This document shows, piece after piece, positions 1 to 6,804 of a DNA stretch of 64,000 bases (within the stretch, counting starts at the first letter, position 1; each line of letters opens with the position of its first letter). The translations under genes were made by a program, and so were the position numbers. Origin of the DNA: Sporosarcina sp. P34 (GTDB taxonomy: Bacteria > Bacillota > Bacilli > Bacillales_A > Planococcaceae). Location of the stretch: contig NZ_PDZC01000013.1 of NCBI RefSeq assembly GCF_002743375.1, forward strand, positions 1-64,000, in the 5' to 3' direction. The notes beneath the pieces are model-generated. The model was not told where the DNA came from, searched no databases, and was given only the letters and a program-made list of their open reading frames with translations.

Positions 1-26
1 CCTGTGAGAGTAGGACGTTGCTAGGC
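1..26 (+). rRNA. rrf: 5S ribosomal RNA, 3' end only
   Basis: The first bases match the conserved 3' strand of bacterial 5S rRNA (the GAGAGTAGGACG segment near the end of the molecule). Only the last 26 or so bases are in the window; the rest of the rRNA operon lies to the left. A Rho-independent terminator follows directly, as expected for the end of an rRNA operon. Confidence 0.85.
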
Positions 27-31
27 ATGCG

Positions 32-62
32 AAGCCATTCCCTTTGGGGAGTGGCTTTTTTG
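32..62 (+). terminator. Terminator of the rRNA operon
   Basis: A GC-containing stem (AGCCATTCCC pairing with GGGGAGTGGCT) with a TTT loop is followed by six T residues, immediately after the 5S rRNA end. Confidence 0.85.
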
Positions 63-121
63 TGTTTAATACTAAATATGAACTAAGTTCAGAGTCGAGA
101 GATTGTCGATCTTGGTTAGGT

Positions 122-309
122 GCTCAATAAATCATGATAAGCGCTCTATCTTCTTGCTTACCCGCTCAATGAAGCATGCCATGCGCTCTAACGTTCCGCT
201 TATCTGCTCAATGAAGCATGTCAAGCCCTCTATCGCGCGGCCTACCCGATCAATACAGCATGCCAAGCGCTCTATCACCCTGCCTACCTGCTTAACGCAG
301 CACACCAGA
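122..309. repeat. 21-bp-phased tandem repeat array (42-bp double units)
   Basis: Units start at 122, 143, 164, 185, 206, 227, 248, 269 and 290, exactly 21 bp apart. Two alternating forms are seen: one beginning GCTCAATGAAGCATG and one beginning GCTCTATC, giving a 42-bp double unit. On the minus strand the array reads as heptads of the form I-E-R-L/V/I-x-x-x, and on the plus strand as R-S-I-x-x-x-x. Both strands are therefore open by periodicity and neither is a credible gene. A related array lies at 47892-48037 and a single unit at 37555-37575. Confidence 0.85.
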
Positions 310-423
310 CACACTATGACTACCACTTACCACTATAAACCTTGCGAGCCAAGCCCCAATCAATCATCCCTAGTAGCTAGCCCCTCCCTTATGTTAAAAA
401 GAATTTACTAAACAAATGAGACG

Positions 424-455
424 ATAAAAAATCCATGTCGTAAAGCCCATGGATT
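424..455 (-). terminator. Minus-strand terminator after the small orphan gene
   Basis: Read on the minus strand, AATCCATG pairs with CATGGATT across a ten-base loop and is followed by a run of six T residues. It lies about 45 bases beyond the stop of the minus-strand gene at 502-741. Confidence 0.6.
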
Positions 456-501
456 AGACAGCGGATGTTTCTATTCGAGACGATTAAAGCTGGCTAACTA
501 A

Positions 502-741
502 TCATGCGGGGTAGTAAATATCGTCTTCGCTTTCATAGCGTAATGCAATGGATAGTCCATTGTCTGACTGGAATTTAAGTGTAGTTGTGTCCAGATAACC
601 AGTAAGAATTGAAAATGAATGTCGATCTTGTTGTGGAGGCAAAATAGAATAGTGGATAATATCATGAATAAGCAAAGACATTTCCTTATACGACGTAAAA
701 ACGTAATACTCATTGACCATATAAGCCGGCATACTGCTCAT
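502..741 (-). CDS. Small orphan protein, function unknown (79 aa)
   Basis: I do not recognise this protein. It is a 79-residue, Tyr- and Ile-rich, acidic-ended chain without a membrane segment or Cys motif; the C-terminus ends in DDIYYPA. The first ATG (741) follows TAGGGG closely. The fourth codon is also ATG, so the true start may be 732. Reality as a gene is supported by its surroundings: a candidate sigma-A promoter about 100 bases upstream on the same strand and a Rho-independent terminator just downstream. A minus-strand frame at 498-713 overlaps it and is judged a shadow. No function can be assigned. Confidence 0.55.
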   Translation of the reverse strand: MSSMPAYMVNEYYVFTSYKEMSLLIHDIIHYSILPPQQDRHSFSILTGYLDTTTLKFQSDNGLSIALRYESEDDIYYPA

Positions 742-842
742 CCCCTAAACAAATAGAATGAAGACTTGAGCGACGGAAGAAGAAGAGTAAACGATTGCCT
801 ATCAGCAAGCATTTCAGAATAGGCTTCAAAGATATAGCTGAA

Positions 843-871
843 ATTATACTTGCGAATAGAAAAATTGTGTA
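843..871 (-). promoter_or_regulatory. Candidate sigma-A promoter for the small orphan gene
   Basis: On the minus strand a perfect TATAAT (843-848) lies 17 bases downstream of TACACA (866-871), a four-of-six match to the -35 consensus. It faces the gene ending at 502, leaving a leader of about 95 bases. Confidence 0.4.
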
Positions 872-942
872 CAGTTATTATATAGTAGAATGTTATAAAA
901 TACTATTGAGTATTGTCGAAAAAATTAAAATGGTAAATAAGA

Positions 943-1326
943 TTATTTTTTAAAGTTGAACATAGTTTGCATGAATGCCAACAAAGCATTTTTATCCGCG
1001 TTGGACAACTTTGTACCATTAAAGGATACGGGCTTTTGCAGTAATTTCTCTAGTTCAATTTCTTTAGCCAGTTCATCACTTTTTGAAGATGTAATGGCTT
1101 GATCTACTGTTTCATTAGGTAGGTAACCTGCCAATATTAGCAACTCATTTTTATCTGCCTCCAAGGCAGCTGCTAATGCACAAATCGTTTCACGAGAAGG
1201 GTTGTATCTACCTTTTTCTAATGAAGCGATGAAGGAGTAACTCAGATTAGATAGGTCGGCTAAATAACGTAAAGTCATTTGTCTTTGTTCACGTAATTTT
1301 CGTAGGCGAATTCCAAATTTGTTCAA
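943..1326 (-). CDS. XRE-family helix-turn-helix transcriptional regulator
   Basis: This 127-residue protein has an N-terminal XRE/Cro-type HTH (about residues 5-65). The recognition region around SNLSYSFIASLEKGRY is followed by the usual PSRETICALAAAL helix. The C-terminal 60 residues are acidic then basic and may mediate oligomerisation or ligand sensing; I do not recognise them. The start is TTG at 1326, eight bases after a perfect AGGAGG; an ATG nearby is out of frame. It faces away from the exopolysaccharide cluster and is separated from it by about 800 bases. It could be a local regulator of that cluster, but nothing in the sequence proves this. Confidence 0.85.
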   Translation of the reverse strand: MNKFGIRLRKLREQRQMTLRYLADLSNLSYSFIASLEKGRYNPSRETICALAAALEADKNELLILAGYLPNETVDQAITSSKSDELAKEIELEKLLQKPVSFNGTKLSNADKNALLAFMQTMFNFKK

Positions 1327-1720
1327 ACATATTACCTCCTAAACATCTTGATGACTAATATTGCAAAGTATGTACTTCTATCATAACCTATTTACTTATA
1401 AAAAGCAGGAAATACTTGCCTAACACTTTTAGGTAGAAAGGCTTTAAAAGAAAAACCATGCAGCAGTTTATTAATTTAATTTGAAAGTCTATAGTACTAT
1501 TCGATGGAATCCGGGGAAAAAGTTACATATTCCATTACCAATATATTACATTGTGAGCAGCATTATCATTTTACAGCTTTTTTTAAGTACTACTATTCTC
1601 CATATCCCTAAGTTTAGTAACCTAAAGTGTAATGTTCAGCGCATATAGAATGAAATAGAACTAAAAAAATATAAATCCATGTGTAGCAAAAATAATTGAC
1701 GGAGTTGACTGACAAATGTG

Positions 1721-1749
1721 TTGACAAAAAGAACAAATGAATTTAATAT
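1721..1749 (+). promoter_or_regulatory. Sigma-A promoter driving the exopolysaccharide cluster
   Basis: TTGACA (1721-1726) and TAATAT (1744-1749) are separated by exactly 17 bases. This is the only strong plus-strand promoter seen before the cluster starting at 2150. Confidence 0.7.
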
Positions 1750-1805
1750 GTGTTGTAAGGCTAAACAAATGGTTTTTTTAACCTATTTGTTTAGAAAAAC
1801 AACAC
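1750..1805 (+). promoter_or_regulatory. Hairpin at the predicted transcription start (operator or RNA structure)
   Basis: A perfect 10-bp inverted repeat (CTAAACAAAT at 1761-1770, ATTTGTTTAG at 1785-1794) is nested inside a second inverted pair (GTGTTG at 1750-1755, CAACAC at 1800-1805). It starts directly after the -10 box. It could be a repressor operator overlapping the start site or a 5' RNA stem. It is not a terminator: A residues, not T residues, follow the stem. Confidence 0.5.
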
Positions 1806-2149
1806 GGAGGTTAATGGTAAAAAGGAGTTGGTAACTAACTTAATTATAACTGAACACGCAATTGGAATATATAAATGTCTGTCCTAACTTCTATCCAGTT
1901 TTACTAGGCTCGCTACTTACTTCTTGCAGCGCTAGTAGTGAAAGACACTAACTACAATATTACGATGAAAAGATAGTGTGGAAAGTTGTTAAGTAAAGAA
2001 AATGTACTAATAAATTAGCATAATAGATGCCCTAAATTCCCTATTAACTTTAGTTGATCAGATGACACATATAAGGATTGTGTTTGTTTTCAAGAATAAC
2101 GCGCAAAAGTATAAAAATTATGATGATACGGAAAGTGTAGGTGTTGAGA

Positions 2150-3622
2150 ATGCGTTATGAATATCGGGAATCTCATAATCTTAACAAATTGAAATCTACC
2201 TCTCTTTTATTACTTCTAAGTTCTTTATTGGTAGTAGGTGGATGTTCACCACTGTTTGGAGGTAAAAAGAATAGTGATTCAGCAGCCGTTGCTCTAGCTA
2301 GTGAAAAGGTCGCTCCATACGTAGATGGGAAAAGTGAAGTTCTTTCTTATGTATGGACTACTAGAAAGGAGTTATCCCTTACATTTAACGGAATGGCTGA
2401 TAAAAAGACAATGGTGGAGCTTTTGGATGCACTAGAGGAAAACAATATCCCAGCTACATTCTTTTTACCAGGTATTCGAGTAGCGGAAGAGCCTGAAATT
2501 GCTAAAATGATTTTGGATCGCGGCCATGAAATAGAAAACAACACACTTAATCAATTGGATCTTCAGAATATGAGTTATGAGGAATTGTATAAAGAAGTCA
2601 AACTCAGCAATGAAGTAATTCGAAAAGAAACCGGTATAACGCCCCGTTATGTCCGAACACGATCGGGTGAATACAATGAGGATCTTCAAGCCGTTACTGC
2701 ACAACTTGGTATGGATGCCGTCATTAATTACACAATCAACCCACGTGAAGGGGATATGCAAGGAGCTAAGACAATCGGCAAATATGTTGAAAGGTATATA
2801 ACGCGCGGTTCAATTATCTCCATGCATACGGATATTAATCCCGAGGTGGTTGGAGCCATTCCGTATATCGCGAAGGCTGTTGAAAATACAGGTTATAAAT
2901 TAATTCCGTTAAATGAACTAGTTAATAAAGGTACCAAGCGTAAACCATTAGAACAAATAGCCGGCTATGATCGAATTAAAATCAATCCAAACTATAAAGA
3001 TATTAAACCAAATATCTTTTACGATGCTCCTACAGAAGAAAAAGTGATCGCACTGACATTTGATGACTGGGCAAGTGATTACACGGTAACAAAGATTCTT
3101 GAGATCTTGAAAGAAGAAAAAGTCCCCTCCACATTCTTCTTGGTTGGTAAAGGGGTAGAGAAAAATCCCAACTTAGCCAGAGCAATTTATGAGCAAGGTC
3201 ATGAAGTTGCTAGTCACTCATACAGTCATGAAGTAGTGACGAAAATCACACCTGAAAGACTACAAGAGGATTTGGTTAAAGCGCATAAAGTCATTACTGA
3301 AGCGATTCAAGCAAAACCGACAATGCTATTCCGTCCGGCTACAGGTGAAATTGATGAAAAGACAGCAAAAGTAGCTATGGCAACAGGTTACAAAAGCATT
3401 GCATTGTACGATGTCACGCCATTTGACTGGGACGTAGAAAATGATGCCGATGAAATCGTTAAACGAATCGTCGACAAACGCGGAGAGGGAAGTGTCATTG
3501 TACTTCACATCCTAGATGGCACGCACACTATCGAAGCCCTCCCCAAAGTAATCCATACATTACGCGAAGAAGGCTACACATTTAAACATATGACGGAGTT
3601 AATGCGAATGAAGAATAACTAA
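2150..3622 (+). CDS. Lipoprotein with tandem NodB polysaccharide deacetylase domains
   Basis: The predicted product is a 490-residue exported lipoprotein: an N-terminal hydrophobic stretch ends in a VGGC lipobox (Cys32). Two NodB-like domains follow. The second (about residues 295-480) keeps the metal site motifs, TFDDW around residues 303-307 and HSYSH (His356, His360), so it should be a carbohydrate esterase family 4 deacetylase. The first (about residues 72-250) has TFNG in place of TFDD and no HxxxH, so it looks catalytically dead. I chose the ATG at 2150, preceded by AGGTG at six bases; a GTG at 2141 is also in frame. It is the first gene of the exopolysaccharide cluster and likely N-deacetylates the polymer outside the membrane. 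Confidence 0.85.
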   Translation: MRYEYRESHNLNKLKSTSLLLLLSSLLVVGGCSPLFGGKKNSDSAAVALASEKVAPYVDGKSEVLSYVWTTRKELSLTFNGMADKKTMVELLDALEENNIPATFFLPGIRVAEEPEIAKMILDRGHEIENNTLNQLDLQNMSYEELYKEVKLSNEVIRKETGITPRYVRTRSGEYNEDLQAVTAQLGMDAVINYTINPREGDMQGAKTIGKYVERYITRGSIISMHTDINPEVVGAIPYIAKAVENTGYKLIPLNELVNKGTKRKPLEQIAGYDRIKINPNYKDIKPNIFYDAPTEEKVIALTFDDWASDYTVTKILEILKEEKVPSTFFLVGKGVEKNPNLARAIYEQGHEVASHSYSHEVVTKITPERLQEDLVKAHKVITEAIQAKPTMLFRPATGEIDEKTAKVAMATGYKSIALYDVTPFDWDVENDADEIVKRIVDKRGEGSVIVLHILDGTHTIEALPKVIHTLREEGYTFKHMTELMRMKNN

Positions 3623-3640
3623 ATGACAGAGGTGGTATGA

Positions 3641-4960
3641 ATGGTGAATTCATTATACGAGCGAATCATGTATAGACAAGAAAAGATTGCAGTAGTTGGA
3701 TTGGGTTACGTCGGACTGCCGGTAGCGATAGCTTTTTCTGAAGTAGCAGATGTCATTGGCTTTGATGTTAGTGAAAAAAAGATTGATCAGTTATTTGCTG
3801 GTATTGACGTAACAGGTGATGTTGGAGATGAACGAGTCCGCAATACGAGTATGCTCTTTACATCAAATGAAACGGATTTGCAGGGAGCAAAGTTTTTCAT
3901 TGTCGCCGTGCCAACACCTATTCAGTCTGGTAACCTTCCGGATTTGAAAGCCCTTCAGTTGGCCAGCCAAGTCGTAGGTCGAAATATGAAGAAGGGGTCA
4001 GTCGTAGTCTATGAGTCAACTGTATATCCCGGAGTTACAGAAGAAGTGTGCATTCTTGAATTAGAGGCAGCATCTAACCTGAAATTCGGTACAGACTTTA
4101 CAGTAGGTTATTCGCCAGAGCGTATTAATCCAGGTGATCAAGTCCACCGACTAGAGAACATTGTAAAAATTGTTTCTGGCAGTGATGAGGAAACACTAAA
4201 TACTATCGCAAGTGTCTATGAAATGATTATCGAGGCTGGCGTATACCGAGCGGAATGCATAAAGGTAGCGGAAGCGGCAAAGGTCATCGAGAATGCACAA
4301 CGGGATATTAACATTGCATTCATGAATGAACTCTCCATGTTGTTTAATCAAATGAGAATTGATACACAAGCGGTATTGCGTGCGGCTAAAACAAAGTGGA
4401 ACTTCCTACCTTTTTCTCCGGGATTAGTAGGAGGTCACTGTATAGGGATCGATCCCTATTATTTAACGTTTAAAGCAGAAGATTGCGGATACCGATCTAA
4501 AATATTACTTGCCGGTCGCCATATCAATGATTCAATGGCGGCATATATTTCCCAGCAAATCCTTAAGATCCTTGTACAGCAGAAAGTGAATATGAACAAT
4601 ATCAAAGTGGGTGTATTAGGTCTTACATTTAAAGAAGATTGTCCTGATTTTCGTAACACAAAAGTACTCGATATTATCAACGAATTAGAAGAGTACGGAA
4701 TCAAGCCAATTGTCGCAGATGCATTGGCAGATCCCCAAGCAGTGAAAGAAGAGTGTGGTATCACGCTTGTATCCACGGAGGAATTCAAAGGATTGCATGC
4801 AGTCATTGTAGCAGTACCACATGAGGCGTATAGGGGACTCACGTTGGAAGACTTCCAGCAAATGTTCGAAATGGATACTACTCAACTACTGGTAGATGTA
4901 AAAGGAATCTACGAGAAAAAAGAATTTGAAGATCAGAATATCCGGTATTGGAGTCTATAA
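3641..4960 (+). CDS. UDP-HexNAc 6-dehydrogenase (TviB/WbpA-like nucleotide-sugar dehydrogenase)
   Basis: The 439-residue length and layout fit the UDP-glucose/UDP-ManNAc dehydrogenase family. There is an N-terminal Rossmann fold with GLGYVGLP (residues 20-27), the central family motifs including YSPERINPGD, and the catalytic loop GGHCIGIDPYY with nucleophile Cys267. The loop and the following LTFKAEDCGY resemble the TviB/VipA branch, which oxidises UDP-GlcNAc or UDP-GalNAc to the uronic acid, rather than plain UDP-glucose dehydrogenase. The reaction is a four-electron NAD-dependent oxidation at C6 in the cytoplasm. Sitting 18 bases after the deacetylase and 15 before the synthase, it probably supplies an amino-uronic acid precursor. 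Substrate identity is inferred. Confidence 0.85.
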   Translation: MVNSLYERIMYRQEKIAVVGLGYVGLPVAIAFSEVADVIGFDVSEKKIDQLFAGIDVTGDVGDERVRNTSMLFTSNETDLQGAKFFIVAVPTPIQSGNLPDLKALQLASQVVGRNMKKGSVVVYESTVYPGVTEEVCILELEAASNLKFGTDFTVGYSPERINPGDQVHRLENIVKIVSGSDEETLNTIASVYEMIIEAGVYRAECIKVAEAAKVIENAQRDINIAFMNELSMLFNQMRIDTQAVLRAAKTKWNFLPFSPGLVGGHCIGIDPYYLTFKAEDCGYRSKILLAGRHINDSMAAYISQQILKILVQQKVNMNNIKVGVLGLTFKEDCPDFRNTKVLDIINELEEYGIKPIVADALADPQAVKEECGITLVSTEEFKGLHAVIVAVPHEAYRGLTLEDFQQMFEMDTTQLLVDVKGIYEKKEFEDQNIRYWSL

Positions 4961-4975
4961 GAAAGGTGTGGAATT

Positions 4976-6772
4976 ATGGTGAAAGAAAAATCAAATACCA
5001 AAACAGTAATCAGACACACTAGGGAATCGACCCTTCTTCCAAACGTCCCAATACTGCTAAGAGATGACGAAGGTAAAATGGTCGAAACGAATCGCATGTT
5101 GAAGAATTCCTACTCATGTAATTTTGCTATCACAATGAAAAATAAAAATGTCGGTAAAAAAATGAAAACAAAAGCGATTGAATTATCCAAGACAGAGCTA
5201 CTTGTTGACTTCGACTCATCTATGAATTCACTGAAAGCTGGCGATGTAGTAAACCTTCGTTTTAAAATTCCTAAAGGAACAATGGAAGAAGGATACGAGT
5301 CGACCGTGAGAATCCGTGGAACAGTTAGTTGGCGGGAAGTGGAAATGCCAAATGGTGAAATCACTTGGAAGATGGTCTTTACCTTCGTTGAGTCACTAGA
5401 TTCTTACTTCCGGAGAACGAAGTGGAAGTTTATCACAACCTTCACCCTTGCCAGTCTCTTACTTGTTGCATTCTTTATTGTATTGATGCGTATTGAAAGT
5501 CTAGTCTATTTTAAATTTAATAAGTTCATTTACTTCTATAGTTTGATTGCAGCCACATTTTTGCTCACCCGATATATATTTGGAGCTTTCTATAGGAATG
5601 TACCAATCAATTCTAATTATCGTCCAGGTGTCTCTATTATTATTCCGGTCTTTAATGAAGAAGAGTGGATTCACAAAACGATATATGGTTGTCTGAATCA
5701 AAACTATCCAATCGATAAGTTGGAAGTAATCGTCGTAGATGACCAGTCCACGGATCTCACAGTCGAAAATATCTGGAAAGCGGTAGAAAGGTTAGAACAA
5801 GAAGATGAAGTATACAGAATCAAAGAACGTTTACAAGTATACGTAATGCCGCAAAATGGTGGGAAACGCAAAGCACTAGTAGATGGCGTGGCAATGGCCA
5901 AACATGATCTTGTGGTTTTTGTCGATTCGGATAGTATCTTAGAACCGAATGCCATTTTGAATTTAGTCCAACCATTTCAAGATCCTAAAATGGGTGGCGT
6001 TGCAGGACGCACAGATGTGGAAAATAAATATGTAAATAGCATTACAAAACTACAAGTTGTCCGTTACTATATTGCTTTTCGTGTCATGAAAGCAGCAGAA
6101 TCCTATTTTGATTGTGTCACTTGTTTATCGGGTCCATTATCTTGCTATAGAAAGTCTCTGATTCTCGACCACCAAGAGGATTGGCTGAATCAAACTTTCT
6201 TAGGTCAGCCAGCGACTTTCGGTGATGATCGCAGTATGACCAACTATATTCTACAAACACACCGCACCGCATACCAAGATAGGGCCATCTGTTCAACAGT
6301 TGTTCCGGACAAATTTGGCGTGTTTTTAAAGCAACAAATGCGCTGGAAACGCTCTTGGTTACGTGAATCACTCCGAGCAGGAACATTTATTTGGAGGAAA
6401 GAAGTATTTATGGCTTTGTTTTTTTACGTGGGACTGATTGTACCAATTGCTGCGCCAGTGGTCGTATTGTACAACTTACTCTACGTGCCGCTGTTTTACG
6501 GTATATTCCCCACCACCTTCTTGCTAGGACTGTTTCTCATGGCCTTCATGATGAGTGCGGCCTACTTGTTCTTTAAGAAAAGCAGTCTGTGGGTCTTCGG
6601 ATTTGTCTTCGTTTTGATGTATGAAGCCGTTCTATTATGGCAGATGCCTATTGCATGGGTGACATTCTGGAAATCTACTTGGGGAACACGTGATACGCCA
6701 CAAGATATTGAAGCGCGCGATAAGAAGTTGGGCAAGAAGTTGAAAAAAGATCCTCTAACTATTAAATCATAA
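4976..6772 (+). CDS. Processive family-2 glycosyltransferase with N-terminal PilZ-like region (polysaccharide synthase)
   Basis: The product is a 598-residue membrane synthase. Residues 45-145 form a beta-rich region resembling PilZ, but the usual RxxxR and DxSxxG cyclic-di-GMP motifs are not evident; only a weak counterpart (IELSKTELLVDF) remains. Two membrane segments (about 152-172 and 183-203) precede the GT2 catalytic domain, which has VVDDQSTD (Asp255-256), DSD (317-319), GDD (416-418) and the processive-enzyme motif QQMRW (453-457). C-terminal membrane helices follow. This is the architecture of hyaluronan/chitin/PNAG-type synthases that polymerise at the inner face and extrude the chain. 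It is the core of the cluster. The polymer is unknown; the neighbouring dehydrogenase suggests a HexNAc/HexNAcA chain. Confidence 0.88.
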   Translation: MVKEKSNTKTVIRHTRESTLLPNVPILLRDDEGKMVETNRMLKNSYSCNFAITMKNKNVGKKMKTKAIELSKTELLVDFDSSMNSLKAGDVVNLRFKIPKGTMEEGYESTVRIRGTVSWREVEMPNGEITWKMVFTFVESLDSYFRRTKWKFITTFTLASLLLVAFFIVLMRIESLVYFKFNKFIYFYSLIAATFLLTRYIFGAFYRNVPINSNYRPGVSIIIPVFNEEEWIHKTIYGCLNQNYPIDKLEVIVVDDQSTDLTVENIWKAVERLEQEDEVYRIKERLQVYVMPQNGGKRKALVDGVAMAKHDLVVFVDSDSILEPNAILNLVQPFQDPKMGGVAGRTDVENKYVNSITKLQVVRYYIAFRVMKAAESYFDCVTCLSGPLSCYRKSLILDHQEDWLNQTFLGQPATFGDDRSMTNYILQTHRTAYQDRAICSTVVPDKFGVFLKQQMRWKRSWLRESLRAGTFIWRKEVFMALFFYVGLIVPIAAPVVVLYNLLYVPLFYGIFPTTFLLGLFLMAFMMSAAYLFFKKSSLWVFGFVFVLMYEAVLLWQMPIAWVTFWKSTWGTRDTPQDIEARDKKLGKKLKKDPLTIKS

Positions 6773-6804
6773 CTATATGAGTTTGTAGATAAGGAGAATG
6801 ACGT

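Larger units (their letters stand above)
1341..2149. other. Long intergenic region upstream of the exopolysaccharide cluster
   Basis: About 800 AT-rich bases carry no credible gene. They hold one clear plus-strand sigma-A promoter (1721-1749) and, at the predicted transcript start, a long hairpin (1750-1805). The predicted leader from about 1756 to the first gene is nearly 400 bases, long enough for regulatory RNA structure. I looked for cyclic-di-GMP, SAM and T-box signatures and recognised none. Confidence 0.6.

Noticed and set aside
122-309. CRISPR array
   Set aside because: Units are contiguous with 21-bp phasing and no unique spacers; no cas genes are nearby.
103-411. 102-codon plus-strand frame with repeating RSI-type heptads, and its 64-codon minus-strand partner
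   Set aside because: Both frames exist because a 21-bp repeat keeps either strand open. There is no ribosome site and no domain, and the second array at 47.9 kb has a stop in the equivalent minus frame.
1756-2149. Cyclic-di-GMP or other known riboswitch in the exopolysaccharide leader
   Set aside because: No recognisable GEMM core or other conserved riboswitch motif could be found by eye.
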